A stretch of DNA of 64,000 nucleotides, taken from the NCBI RefSeq assembly GCF_040954645.1, contig NC_092804.1:93504862-93568861 (forward strand). The letters run 5' to 3'. The notes beneath the pieces were generated by a model that did no database searches, was not told the origin of the DNA, and saw only the letters and a list, made by a program, of their open reading frames with translations. The DNA is from Diabrotica undecimpunctata (lineage: Eukaryota > Arthropoda > Insecta > Coleoptera > Chrysomelidae). The position numbers and the translations under genes were made by a program. Below are positions 11,886 to 23,519 of the stretch, piece by piece. The number at the start of each line of letters is the position of its first letter. The stretch's first letter is position 1.

Positions 11886-14800
11886 GGGTAGAGTGAGGTT
11901 AACTGGACATCTTTTGAAAAAAAAAATTATATTTACTTAGTGTCTGGTTCAAAATAAGCCAATATTTATCCTGTGTTTCGTTGTTATTTGACTAACCATT
12001 TAATATGGTTTTTGAAGTTTAATAAATATCTAAAGGAATAAGGGGATGATTTTCGTAATAATCTGCAATTTTGACCAGTTAACCTACCTAGTAGGTTAAC
12101 TGAAACATGGAAGCGGGCTAACTGAACAGTATGATATACCAAAAAAAAAAAATGAGTAAAGAAAATAGGGAATTTTCTTAACAACTCTTTATTGAACTAA
12201 TATAAAGTAAAGTCAAATTCATTAAAGTCTATGTTAAAAGAAATCATTTTAGCAAACCTGGCACTGCTACTTTTTATCGGCAGAGGCAGTTAGTAAATAA
12301 TATCATCAATAGGAACAAAACCGGGGTCGCCTTCTAAGAAATATCGTGTTTGGTTATGGCGTTCCATAAAACTAACATCATAGCCGTTTAACAAATTGTC
12401 ATCAATGTGAGCCACATAATGCCTACAGGTTGCATTAGTCTTGCCATAAACTTTTGCAATAGCATAGTCCCCTTTTAAAACTTTGGGTGGATTGGATTCT
12501 ACATCGTCAAAATCTTCTTGTGAATCGAAACTTTCTTGGTAACTGACACTTTCGTTACTGGAAGATGTGCTTTCTCTAAATACACGTTTTTTTACAACTT
12601 GTGTCTTAGTTTGATTTATTTTTATTTTTTTATTGACATTTTCTTCTCGAATCCTAGCTTCTTTTTCTAAATTTTCTTTGACAGGTGTGTCCGTTAGTAT
12701 TAAAGATTTGCGTTTTTTACGTCTAACTTTAGATTTGCGTTGCTTGGCTTTTGGGTGAGGTCGAATCTGTTCGGGAGTTATAATTGTTGACATTAGGGTT
12801 TGACAAAGTGGCCTCTTTAATGTTAATCCCGACTGAGACTGTTGAGATTTCGTTTCTGCATCCACTGGATGTTCTTGAATTTCATGAAGACGAACATTTT
12901 TTTCAATAATTATCGGAGATATTTGAATTTGTAATGTTTGAGAGTTTTCTTCTGATGTTCCTATTTGACCACTGTTGGACGAAGTCTGTTGTCCGTTCTC
13001 TGGATTTGGCCTATCTGTTACATATGATGACAAATAGTCATCATCAGAAAATATTTGATCATTAAACGGCTCTATGCCAGTAGCTCTAAATCCACTGCAT
13101 ATATTTTTTGGTGTGAAAGCTTGAAGGAAAGCTTCTCCTGCTAGATTTGCAACATCATAAATGGTGATAGTCTTTCCCGAATTATTCACCATCCACCTGT
13201 CACAAGCGGCACCATAAAATTTTTTTAACGAGGCATTTTTTTAACACAGCCACATCTAGCGGCTGCAGCTTGTGACTGCAGTGAGGAGGTAACGTTAAAA
13301 GGATTATTCCATTTTCCTTCGCAAAATCTAGTGCCGTTATGCTTAAGTGACTTTCATGATTGTCGATAATCATTAGTTTTGGGTGTTCCTTTGACGGTCT
13401 TTCATGTTGAGCAAAATGTTGCAAAACAGGCAAAAAGAGTTCACTTCTCATCCACCCAGATGGTGTTGCGGCACCTTTGCTTCCAGTAGGGGCTCCGTGA
13501 AGCATGTTATCCTTAAAATGCACGCGTGGAAATATAAAGTAGGGTGGCACATACCTTCCAGTGGCGCCAATAATTGCCACCAAGGTAACAAGGACCCCTC
13601 TTTCGGCAGAAGTCATTTGCCCCACGCTTCTTTTGCCTGTTGAGGCCAATACTTTTGGTGGTTTGTGCACCGTCGTTACACCTGTCTCATCTAGATTATA
13701 GACATAATTGGCATGTAACTTATATCTATTTTTAAGCTCTCTCAGATTTTTGAAAAATGCTTGTACATTTTCTTTATTAAAGCTGGTCGCCCTACTAAGG
13801 CTAGTTTGTTCAGGGGTTCTTAATGATAATCTGTGTCTTCCCATAAAATTAAACATCCACTCCCTTCCTGCCATTCCATCCCGAATCCAACTCTCCTTTA
13901 TAGTTTTGTTGTTAGCTACAGCAAATTCATATGCCAACCTTCGACCTTGTTTGGCTGACAATCCATAATGAATGTTGCAAGCTTCTTGTAAATATTTTTT
14001 AAGAAGCAGTTCTTTGTCTTGAGAAAATACCATTAGGTGTTCATTACTTGGGCGAAAATTAACCGTCCCCAAATCATGGTCGCGGCACTTGTCTACATAA
14101 CGTTTTAGTGTAATTCTCGGAAGACCAAACTGGATAGCTACGTTTCTTACCGAACGACTATTTTCTAAGACTTCTTTGCAAGCCTGTTTTAATGTTTCTG
14201 AACTGTAAGACCTATTGTTTGTCGTTCGTATTCTTTTCCTTGGCATTTTCTTAAACAAAAAAAATTATAAAGTAATAATAATAGAAACCAGTAAAAATAT
14301 TAAGACAAGGCGCTTAAATGATATTTGCTGAGCCAATTTGTTTATTGTTGACTTGGAACCAATACATTTAGACGTGACGCCCACATGAATGATTTACAAT
14401 TAAATGTATTATTGCAGGTGACCCATAAACCAATTTTAAAAGCAGTTTATCTGCGTACCGCCTTATAGTAGGTTAACTGGACATATGTTCATCTAACCTC
14501 ACACGGTGAGTGTTCAATTAACCCAACTAGGTAATAAAAATTATAAATAATAATAACTCTAAGAACAACGCCAAATATACTAACTTCAAATAGTGGAATA
14601 GATAGCTCATACTTACCTCAAAAACTGTGTACAAAATAACTGGCTAAATTATATTTTAATCTGCTTAAAAATAAGAATTTTCACAGAGCGAAAAATTTAC
14701 TTGCATACAATAAAAACCATGTTGACTTCACTGACAATTCCCTGTAGGTTATATAGAAATCTTTAGTGGCCACAAGTAGTGGCTGTTAGAGTTTGCTTTA

Positions 14801-14894
14801 AACTACATGTGCACGGCTCTGATTCTCTCTAACAGATGGCAGGTACGTTGAAGTGTTCAGTTAACCTACCTGTTCAGTTAACCTCACTCTACCC
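11886..14894 (-). mobile_element. pogo/Tigger-like DNA transposon, complete ends
   Basis: Terminal inverted repeats start GGGTAGAGTGAGGTTAACTG at 11886, with the reverse complement ending at 14894 (one mismatch in the next few bases). TA is duplicated at 11884-11885 and 14895-14896. The core GGTTAACTG recurs inside both ends (about 12075-12130, 14465-14480, 14855-14885), probably as transposase-binding sites. Length is 3009 bp. It carries a single minus-strand gene. Confidence 0.93.
12290..14246 (-). pseudogene. pogo/Tigger-type (DDE_1) transposase with one frameshift
   Basis: I start at the ATG at 14246 (MPRKRIRTTNN). An N-terminal Pipsqueak-like helix-turn-helix follows (SSETLKQACKEV to GLPRITLKRYVD). 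The DDE_1 catalytic core shows three aspartates: YNLDETGV, LMIIDNHESHL and LQPLDVAV. The C-terminal part has a basic nuclear-localisation-like patch (KAKQRKSKVRRKKRK) and acidic Ser-rich stretches, ending GDPGFVPIDDIIY. The frame breaks once, at the T7 run 13220-13226 (A7 in the coding sense), just after the third Asp. Everything before and after is open, for about 650 residues in all. The indel may be real slippage or a sequence error. If an error, the element could be functional. Confidence 0.85.
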
Positions 14895-14958
14895 TATATA
14901 CAAACCTGCAAAATATTATTTACAGGCTAATATTCTAATAAAATAATAGATAATAGAC

Positions 14959-15844
14959 AATTGAACAGATATATTAAAAAGGTCAATACTCCCAATCACA
15001 ATCTTTATTTTCAAGGTGTTACAGAAGCGACCGATTTCGAGGCTTGCAATATTTGCCTCATCCTCAGACAAAGCAAAGAGTTTGTTTTGTTAAAAAACAA
15101 TAATATAGATATCGGCAATAAGAAGTTTTCCGCTTACATCCAGGGTACTGTCTGTCTTCATCTTTTCCTTTATGACACTATCTATTGTAGTGAGGTGATA
15201 TGTTGATCATAATATATGTTGTAAATAAAAGACTCTTGGGAATATGGTAGAGCATTAATGTGTTCTAACTGTGTAACTGTTGCTAAAAGTTGTTGTCTTT
15301 GATCCTTAAAATACTTCTTGGATGTTCTAGTTTTTTTTGTCAAAGTTTTTTTATTATTAAAAAGGTATGATTCTCTTCTGGTTTGTAATAAAATTAAAAG
15401 TGGTTAAAGACAAATACACATACAGTATAAGCTGCCACATCCGGACTGTATATAGTTTAAAAACTCGTGGAAGATGGAAAATCACATATTATGCAGTAGG
15501 ATGTCCTTTCTTTGTTGTTTTTGTCACAGGTTCTTACAAGGTTAAGACCTAAAGGTCTTTATTTTGTAAGACCTTTTATTTACATACATATATAATGATG
15601 AACATATCACCTCACTACAATGATAGTGTCAAAAGGAAAAGATGAAGACAGACAGTACCCTGGATGTAAGCGGAAAACTTCTTATTGACGATATCTATAT
15701 TATTGTTTTTTAACAAAACAAACTCTTTGCTGGGCCTGAGGATGAGGCAAATATTGTAAGCCTCGAAACCGATCGCTTCTGTAAAACTTTGAAAGTAAAT
15801 ATTAGATTGTGAGTATTGACCTTTTTAATATATTTGTTCAATTA
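14959..15844. mobile_element. Fold-back element with 250-bp inverted arms
   Basis: 14959-15210 is the reverse complement, with scattered changes, of 15596-15844. The central loop is about 385 bp. The arms contain CTGAGGATGAGGC...GCCTCGAAA, a small hairpin with conserved flanks. The loop holds a short perfect palindrome (AAGACCTAAAGGTCTT, near 15544). No coding capacity is seen. The small open frames at 14961 and 15367 lie in the arm and loop and show no domain. It is non-autonomous. Superfamily unknown. Confidence 0.75.
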
Positions 15845-16027
15845 TGGACTCACACTTGCAACCCTTTTATCATCATAATAATTATTATAATAGAGTCAAA
15901 ATAATATTAAATTTACTTACTTCAGTTGAGAGAAAACAGCAAACACCTTAAAAATGTTCACAGTTCTAAGTTTATTTAAATAACACTATAATTATAAACC
16001 AACACTATAAATATACCAACACACATA
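15845..16027. other. Short AT-rich spacer, nothing recognised
   Basis: Between the fold-back and the mariner. No frame, repeat or RNA signature seen. Confidence 0.3.
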
Positions 16028-18093
16028 CAGTGTGACCCATTTAGATTGGAAACACCTCTATAAAATTTGAAGTTGTTAACCGATTTTAACCAAATTTTTT
16101 TTTAATGTCATGTAATAAAAGGTCTATTGCGGGACAAAATATGAAATATTTAGTTAAATTTTCAGGGCATTCTACGATACTTTTTTTTCGTCGAAAATGG
16201 AGAATTTGTATTAGCGATTTTTTTATTAAAAAAATTTCTACGCGACTGGATTTAGATTGGCTTCAAATAGCTATGACAAAAATTTCATTAAGATATATTT
16301 ATTAATAACAAACTTATGACAACTTAAAATTTTAAAACTCACTAAGAAAAAAACACTTTGTATTAACGTTAAAAAACACTCTGTATTAACAGAAACATGG
16401 AAACATAATTTTAGTTTAAATCCTAGTTACCTCTACCAATCTACCATCTAATTGGATACATTTGTCGTAGCGTTTATGAATATTTCTAATTACATTTCTT
16501 AGTTGTTGGGGAGTAATTTCTGCACATGCCTGTCGAATTCTTGCACGAAGTTCGTTTACGTCTCTTGCACGGGTTTGGTTAATTTCTTTGTTTGATAACT
16601 CCCCTAGAGAAAGAAGTCTAAAATTGTGAGATCTGGAGATCTGGGTGGCCAATCTATCAACGGACTACCCCGGCCTATCCAACGGTTCGGATAATTTTCA
16701 TTTAGCCATTGCTTCACGGTTCTGGCGTAATGAACAGAACAATCATCTAACTGGATATAAAATGTAATCGTTCATTAATTGGGAGCTCATGAATAGCATC
16801 CCACAAGTCGGTGTTTAAAAATTCTAAAAAGTTCTGTGAGTTCAAGTTTTCTTCAAAAAAGAAAGGACCAATAACTCGTTCAATATACCACACCAGACAT
16901 TGATTTTTTAAGAATACTGGCTTTTACAGTTTATTACCCAGTGGGGATTATCTGCTGTCCCATAGCGACAATTTTGTGATGATACTACTCCATTTGTAGT
17001 GAAAGTGGCTTCGTCGGTAAACAACACGTTTTTTTAGAAAATTATATTGTTTAAATATTAACCTTGAGCCCATAAACAATATTCTAAACGTTTTGCTTCG
17101 TCGCCTTCTTGTAATGTGTGTAAGAATTTTGGTTTGAAAGGTTTAATATTATTTACCTTAAGACATCGCCGAATACTCTCTCGAGGCACATTCAAATATA
17201 AACTGGCATTAGGGATATTTCTGAAATGATCTAAAATGATTTGATCATTTCCTATTCTTCTTTGTAACGGGTTATTTTTTAAAATTAGTTTTGGTACTGC
17301 ACCATATTCATTAAATATTCTATTTATTTTGTTTACCGTACCGCATCTAATATTAGGACGATCCACATGTCTATCATTAAATATTGTAAAAACTTCCCTG
17401 ACACTTCTATCGTTATCTCCCAAAAGACGTATAATTTCAATTTTTTCTCTCAAACTTAATCTTGCAGCCATGACAGAAAATATTATTAAAAGAATTTGAA
17501 GTAAATATTGTTGCAGATATTATGCATAAATTTATGCTAGCACCGAAATTTGTATGACACAAATAATGTCAAACAGTAATATCGTTGTCATGGCAACTGA
17601 GATTTAAGTTGTAGCATGTAAAGTTATTAATAATGTAAGTGCGTTACTTGCATTAAATTTTTATGCTATTTTAAACATTTTTTTGTCTAGTAGTGGTTTT
17701 TTTATTAAAATTATTTGAAAAATAATTAGTTTTATGGTTATCTGTTGATACAGGGTGTTCTTTTTTGACTTGTAGCTTAGTGAGTTTTAAAATTTTAAGT
17801 TGTCATAACTTCGTTATTAATAAATATATTTTAATGAAATTTTTGTCATAGCTATTTGAAGCCACTCTAAATCCAGTGGCGTAGAAATTTTTGTAATAAA
17901 AAAATCGCTAATATAAATTCTCCATTTTCGACGAAGAAAAAGTATCGTAGACTGCTCTGAAAATTTAACTAAATATTTCATATTTTGTCCCGCAATAGAC
18001 CTTTTATTACATGACATAAAAAAAAATTTGGTTAAAATCGGTTAACAACTTCAAATTTTATAGAGGTGTTTCCAATCTAAATGGGTCACACTG
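16028..18093 (-). mobile_element. mariner-type transposon with about 320-bp terminal inverted repeats
   Basis: Ends read CAGTGTGACCCATTTAGATT (16028) and its reverse complement (to 18093), with TA duplicated at 16026-16027 and 18094-18095. The inverted repeats run to about 16347 and 17775, much longer than the 30 bp or so usual for mariner. Each arm holds an open frame that is only a by-product of the repeat. Total length is 2066 bp. The single gene is broken. Confidence 0.92.
16416..17471 (-). pseudogene. Decayed mariner transposase
   Basis: The N-terminal 137 residues (17471-17058) have a helix-turn-helix region starting LSLREKIEIIRLLG and ending in the family-typical FLHTLQEGDEAKRLEYCLWAQG. 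The catalytic half then continues across several frames and stops: FTDEATF near 17020, DDCSVHYARTVKQWL near 16740, and RSPDLTILDFFL near 16630, where the usual Trp codon after FFL has become a stop. The C-terminal part (16652-16416) ends in RYDKCIQLDGRLVE. The DD-D signature is recognisable but the gene is not translatable as one protein. Confidence 0.85.
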
Positions 18094-18737
18094 TATATAG
18101 AGCTATTAAGTAAAAATTATATTTATATAATTCAACAGACATAAATATGATTCGTAAGGATTACTGAATCCATATCTCTTAAAACTGCAAATTATGCGTC
18201 TTTGTTTAGAGGTGTAGATTGTCGTGAGTTTCTACTTGTTACTTTTGATAGGCTTTTGTATATAATCAGTTACAGTATAAGTGATTTTGTAACAAGTAGA
18301 TACCTCTTCAGCATCTCTAGATACTTGGAATGAATATATCACGCGTCCCTAGTTTGTATATTCTACTTTTCTGTTAGGCGAATATAGTATAGACGGATAG
18401 CGTGGGGATTTGTTGCATTTGCAAGACAAGTTGGGATTTATTGAGTTTTATTCATTTTATTGATTTATGTGTAAAATGAAGTGGTCAAATGAACAATTTT
18501 TGCAATTAATAGATTTGTATGAAGAAACCCCTATAATATGGGATCCAAAAAATAAGTTTTATTATTCAAAAACAAAAAAAGAAGATGCATGGGAGTCGAT
18601 TTCAAGAAATCTTGATATAGATTCAGCAGTTGTGAAGAAGAAAATGAGCAGCTTACTTGGGTCTTTTAGGACTCAAAGGAGCAAATGCAAGAAGTCCGTG
18701 GGTACAGGAAAAGGGTAATGCATTTTTACAGTAACTA

Positions 18738-19091
18738 CAGGGTGTCCCAATTCGGACACTTTTACAGGTTATTTCGGTTGTTATGGAAGATAAAGCATTG
18801 CGGTTTTAATGAACCTGTGCTACTTTTTCGTCAAACAAAAATGGGCTACCAAGGTTTTTGAGGTGCCGGTTGAAAATAAAAATTAGTGTATATATATAAA
18901 ATATACAAATGTGGTGCATCATTAAAGCGGTAATAAAAAACCAATTTATTGGGACAAAAAAAATACAGAGTGTTCCATTTAAAAAACATCTAGTTTGGCT
19001 CATAATACCTCCATCAAAATGAGCTTTTTTTCAAGTACACTAATGAATTTTGTGCACAAAAATTTAATAACCCACAAATTGGGACATCCTG
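18738..19091. mobile_element. Tc1/mariner-type MITE in an intron
   Basis: Ends CAGGGTGTCCCAATT (18738) and AATTGGGACATCCTG (to 19091) are inverted with few changes. Both are flanked by TA (18736-18737, 19092-19093). Length is 354 bp with no coding capacity. The TA target suggests mobilisation by a Tc1/mariner transposase. Confidence 0.85.
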
Positions 19092-19576
19092 TACACCATA
19101 CATCAAACAATTAAAATAGTAAATTATTTTTGTGTTTTTGTTTTAATATTTCTTTAAAGGTCTTTCTTAAGGTAAATTATCAACGACGACTGAACTTTTA
19201 GGTTTTATTCATATATTAGATAATTTTTAAACAAATATGCATAATTTTAAACTTAAACATAGGTAAAAAATATAGCTTAAAAAGTTATAAAAATAAAAGT
19301 CTACTTAAGCTTATATGTAATAATGAATTTATTTATGTATTTTAGGTACAGCTGAAATTTTTGTTTCCAAATGATTTGCTTTTGAACGGATGAAATTTCT
19401 GCTCGACAAAGACCAACCAAATTGCACCCCAGATACCGAAACTCGAGAAATGGTAAGTATTTATACATAATACACATTTTTTAAATTAGGCATAATTATC
19501 TTGCCAAGGTACACGTCCATTTGTTATGAAATATTCCGTAAATTCATTTCTAACAATTTTTGCGTTTTCGGAAGAT

Positions 19577-20517
19577 CTACGTGGAATATTTTGAAGAGGC
19601 AAAGAGGCATTGTCTTCTCAATTCCCTTGGTATGTTTTTATGTGTACCATTATCAAAAGTTTCAGGAGGTGTACATATATTTCTAAAAAAGGGAGAACTC
19701 CTTAGAAAATTGTGAAGATACATATGTGAAGATAAAATGCGAAAAACAGCAGATGTAATTCCAAACACATTCAACTATATTGTTCTGAAGCTATTTTCTT
19801 GTGGCATTTTAAAGTAATTACTATTTAAATGGGAATAAGCCACAATTAAAGGTTAAAGTACTTTTATTGACGTTTCAATTTCCACTTCGGAAATCGTTCT
19901 CAAAATACAAACATTAGTATGTTAAACATTAGTAAACTAATGTTTGTATTTTGAGAACGATTTCCGAAGTGGAAATGGAAACGTCAATAAACGTACTTTA
20001 ACCTTTAATTGTGGCTTATTCCCATTTAAATAGTAATAACATTCAACTATTCTACGGGCCCTACTGAGGCGATAGTTAAAAATCCTCTCAGGTGATCCTT
20101 GACGGTGCTGTCCTGAATATGGCTTCATTATATTTTCAGTAAGCGCAAAAGTTTCATCGGCTACAATTATATAAGATACAGGTCGATGTCTACCGGGAAG
20201 TGCATCGTTTTCAGGAAGGTTTAATTTTCCTTTCTCAATGAGATCATACAATTTCGTACTCCTAAATACTCCACCGTCTGAGATTCTTCCTTGAGATCCG
20301 ACGTCAACAAATAAAAATGAATAATCTGCGTCAGCCAATGCCAAAAGAACAATACCAAAAAAGATTTTATAATTGTAGTATTCACTACCCGTTTTAATGG
20401 GTTTTTGTATTATAATCTGCTTCCCATCCATTGAACCAACGCAATGTGGAAAATTCCAAATATCTTCAAATCGATTTGATATTGGCTTCCACTCTTGTGG
20501 TGTAGTGGGAATCTAAA
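19577..20517 (-). pseudogene. HARBI1-type transposase, C-terminal part, split by a hairpin insertion
   Basis: The minus-strand exon starts after the acceptor at about 20518 (PTTPQEWKPISNRFEDIWNF, then GSMDGK). It carries the DDE_Tnp_4 signatures ADADYSFLFVDVGSQG, RISDGGVF, YIIVADETFALTENIMKPY and NYRLSRARRIVE. The sequence is then interrupted at 20038-19779 and resumes NVFGITSAVFRIL, MYLHNFLRSSP, ending near 19580. In PIF/Harbinger transposons this protein cuts and joins DNA. The matching first exon lies at 22172-22536. Confidence 0.8.
19779..20038. mobile_element. Hairpin element (GGGAATAAGCCACAAT family) with 12-bp target duplication
   Basis: A 260-bp insertion. About 220 bp of it (19815-20038) is a near-perfect palindrome whose arms run ATTTAAATGGGAATAAGCC... 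and back. The 12-mer ACATTCAACTAT flanks it at 19767-19778 and 20039-20050. It sits inside the HARBI1 coding sequence. The asymmetric 36 bp at the left end lies outside the palindrome. A relative with the same ends is at 42013-42228. Confidence 0.88.
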
Positions 20518-20649
20518 AAATCAGTGTGTTTAATATATTAAAAAATTATCAACAGGGAGATTTAAAATTTTAATGTGGGTACCAAAAGCAATACTCCGTG
20601 GCCATAATGTATAGCAAACGGATCTGTGCCTGTGACGACCCTCTTACGA

Positions 20650-21170
20650 GAGAAATATCTGTTGTCGATCTTGAATTGCATTGAGGAACAGAACAATATC
20701 GATTTGATTTAAAATACTTTAACGTAGTCACAGAATATTGCTTTATAAAGAATATTCTTTGGCCATATACTGTGACGTAGTCATAATGCTGAAATTTACT
20801 AAAAAAATTTAATAATTCTATTCAAATCAACAGCTGTCTGGCTTGTTTATACCACTTTTAGTAGTTTAAATTTATTCCGCCAGAGCCAGAGGTCAGATAC
20901 TTTGTTTTCAATCGCGAATTGTCAACAGAAAGCTTAGATTAATAATTAAATTTTCTGTTACTGTTATATTCTAAAAAATGAATAAAATTGAAAATTTAAC
21001 TGATGATGAAGATTTTCTGGAAATGATAAATATTGTAGATGGAAGAAGAACCCAAAAACAATTTAGGAACAGAGACAATCATTTTGAAAAATGTAATAAT
21101 AATGAATTTTTGCAAAGATTTAGGTTATCTAGATGCAGTTCATTATTTAAATCAAAATATTGCTGAAAAA
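20650..21170 (+). pseudogene. 1-kb repeat copy 2 (truncated) plus HARBI1-like N-terminal fragment
   Basis: 20650-20919 matches the end of the 1-kb repeat (copies at 9412 and 24017) and ends ATCGCGAAT. 20978-21166 encodes MNKIENLTDDEDFLEM...NNEFLQRFRLSR, which resembles the N-terminus of a HARBI1-like protein of a different subfamily from 19577-20517. It ends in a stop after 62 codons. The same pair lies inverted at 9190-9700. Confidence 0.55.
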
Positions 21171-22171
21171 AATTATTTCGCGATATCATTGTTATGGTTA
21201 ATTAACGAACAATAATAAAATACATTGTTATATGTAGTAACCTTAGGATACCTGCATTCTTTTATGAGGCATATAAATGTTTGCCAGACTATAGAAGTAC
21301 CACGTGTTTAAAAAAATATATTAACTTTTAATCTAAAAAAACTCTACAAAATTATCTACCACACATATGCATACTAAACTCTGTTATTCTTTGTAGGACG
21401 ATGGAGAAGTTACTGACCTAAATGAGTCTTTAATCGAAGAAGAAAATGTAACTAAGTCCGATAATAATGTGACACAACCCAATAACCTGAATGTTGAACA
21501 GACAGTTGGCTCACCAAATGGTAATGATGCAGAAAAACCTATGCATAGAATCACTAACAAGTCCCATAGCAAAAAAGGCTCAGAGTTTTTCAAAAAAACT
21601 TAAGGAAAACGAAGATCCCAAAGTAGCAGAAGCTTATAAAATTATGAAGAAGGCACAAGCCTGCAGTTCTAGACGAGAGAAAGCTGAAGATCGGTTTGAC
21701 ATCTATGGGCAACACATCCTTCAAAATTAAGAATCTATTCTAAAAGAGCAGAAATGATGGTTGAACATGCTATCAACAATATACTTTTTGAAGCAGATTT
21801 AGGAAACTATGACGGGCCGTCTTCTGAAAGCTCTTTTCAGCAACATAGCCTAGTTAATCTTTCTCTTCTCAGCCCTACCATAAGTCAGTATACCTCTTAT
21901 TCCGACCCTCTAAAAAATGCATCAGCAACTGAGAATAGTCAACCTTCAAATAATATGGATACATCTGGATACAATATACCAACTGCACAGAACTTGCTTG
22001 CTACTTTTAAGCCTATAACCTATACACTAGAACAGCCAACAAATACTTCTCAATAAGTTTTTCCAGTTTTCATTTATATGTAGGTACATATTATTATGTG
22101 TTATTAGGTATTATTATGTAATTAGCATTTAATTTTGTAACTTACTATTTAATAAAAATAAATATTTGGTT

Positions 22172-22536
22172 TCATCTCAATACTTTGGGAACTTTAAAAA
22201 GATACTGGAGACTTGTGTAAGAATCCCCTGTGGCCAGAAATCTTAATGTTATCAGTAAACGTTCCTTAACAGATATGGCTTTTCTTAAGACTGTGTCGTG
22301 TTTCTTTATTACGGGGCCTATATCATTTAAAAGGCGTTCAAAGTCTTCTACTGACATAAGTGTAAAATTTTAAAATTGTCCAGTATTAGATTCTAACGCC
22401 AAATCTACTAGTAAATCGGACTTCATTTGTAGGGTTCTTCTTTTAAATAAATGCGTCGTCCACCATCGCCTATTTTTCCTTTTTTAATGAACTAATAACC
22501 ACAAACGCGGCACTAACCTTAAGCAGCTCCTAAGAC
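22172..22536 (-). pseudogene. HARBI1-type transposase, first exon
   Basis: Reading down from a possible ATG near 22536, the fragments VSAAFVVISSLKK, NRRWWTTHLFKRR and [16 protein letters not shown], then [19 protein letters not shown] and QYLFKV, are the N-terminal half of the ALP1/HARBI1-like transposase family. An early stop and an in-frame TAA (after TGQF) break it. A natural splice to the exon at 20517 would give the full protein. It starts about 150 bp inside the right Harbinger end, the expected place. Confidence 0.65.
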
Positions 22537-22687
22537 ATTTTTTCACGAATGGATGGAGCGCCTTGAGCATGCATACATATGCGGTGATTTCTAATTTCAA
22601 TGAATGCTCTGAGCGCGAATGGTTTGAGTACGCACGCATATGTGTGGCTTCTCACCACATGCGTGTGCTAGTCTGTACGCGCCTTTA

Positions 22688-23519
22688 GATGTACAACCAA
22701 CTTCATGCGTTAAACTCGGTAATGGCGCTGAGCTTGAGTTGAGCTACGAATATACAACCGGGCCTATATGACGTTGACCACCAACTACACTAGCGCCGCC
22801 AAGCGGGAGCAACGGAGTGCATAGCTGCCATTAGGCGATGTGTATTACGATTATAGTTCGAATATTTTAAAACTCTAACCTAAGATTCCATTAAAACAAA
22901 TTTAGGTCAGTTGTTTACAAAAGGAACAATGTACTTAATATTAATTTAATATACCATTTTATATAAATAAGTACGCTAATAATTAAAATTATAGTATGTT
23001 TCCGATTCTAAAAATGCTAAGATATTAAATAAATAATATTCATCAGTATTTAAAAATGACAATAATACATAACTTACTTACCCATATGTTTAATTTACCA
23101 TGATAATAATATTAATACAAATTTAATTAAAATGAAATATTCATAAGTATTTAAAAATGACAAAAAAAATGTTTAATTTACCATGATAACAATATTAATA
23201 AAAAAATATATAATATTGTTTGGTGATACAACTGTCAATTTATCTGACATTGATAAATACAATATTTAATTGTTGTTTGTTGTGTATATATATATAAGTA
23301 CACATTTGAACTTTCTTGAGAAATTAACATGCCTAACGAGGCTTGTTACTCCTGTGCAAATTTCCAAAGTCGAACGCACATCTAGAAGTATAACTTCAAA
23401 AACCAACAACTCGGATTATGTTGTAAATTTTCATTTTATTTTAAAATTTAGCATTTTTGCGTATATTACATATATTTAATAAAATTAACGTGGGGTTTTT
23501 AAATATTTCAAAATAAAAA
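22688..23519. other. AT-rich stretch without recognised gene
   Basis: No domain-bearing frame. Around 23355-23420 lies CCTGTGCAAATTTCC...AGAAGTATAACTTCAAAA, which recurs in diverged form at 23925-23975. The two may be remains of one dispersed repeat. Confidence 0.35.

Larger units (their letters stand above)
18467..22056 (+). pseudogene. MADF-domain protein gene of a Harbinger element, broken
   Basis: Exon 1 (18467-18716) encodes a MADF DNA-binding domain (MKWSNEQFLQLIDLYEE...PIIWDP, then LLGSFRTQRSK). Exon 2 lies near 19346-19451 (AEIFVSK, stop, FAFERMKFLLDK). The stop is TGA where Trp is expected. Exon 3 starts after the TTGTAG acceptor at about 21395 and runs with two frame changes (near 21575-21600 and 21730) to 22056 (MMVEHAINNILFEADLG). 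MADF proteins partner Harbinger transposases, binding the element ends or aiding nuclear entry. Intron 1 holds a 354-bp MITE. Intron 2 holds parts of two HARBI1-like genes. Confidence 0.7.
10546..22684. mobile_element. Composite PIF/Harbinger-like element opened up by nested insertions
   Basis: The left end AGGCACGTACAGAC (10546) and the reverse complement of the right end AGGCGCGTACAGAC (ending 22684) are nearly identical. Both are flanked by TTA (10543-10545 and 22685-22687), the usual Harbinger target. Similarity continues inward for about 45 bp (CGCATG-GGTGAG-AGCCAC). Between them lie a plus-strand MADF gene and a minus-strand HARBI1-type transposase, the gene pair expected for a Harbinger element. 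Pogo, fold-back, mariner, MITE and hairpin insertions also lie there. Removing those leaves roughly 5-6 kb. That the two ends belong together is an inference. Confidence 0.5.

Noticed and set aside
15720..15785. CTGAGGA-hairpin-GAAA resembling a hammerhead ribozyme core in the fold-back arms
   Set aside because: One unpaired base sits before stem II, and no stem III or cleavage-site UH could be found, so the core is probably coincidental.
16105..16305. 66-codon frames in both mariner arms (also 17817-18017)
   Set aside because: Nearly identical mirror frames arise from the long inverted repeat, not from a gene.
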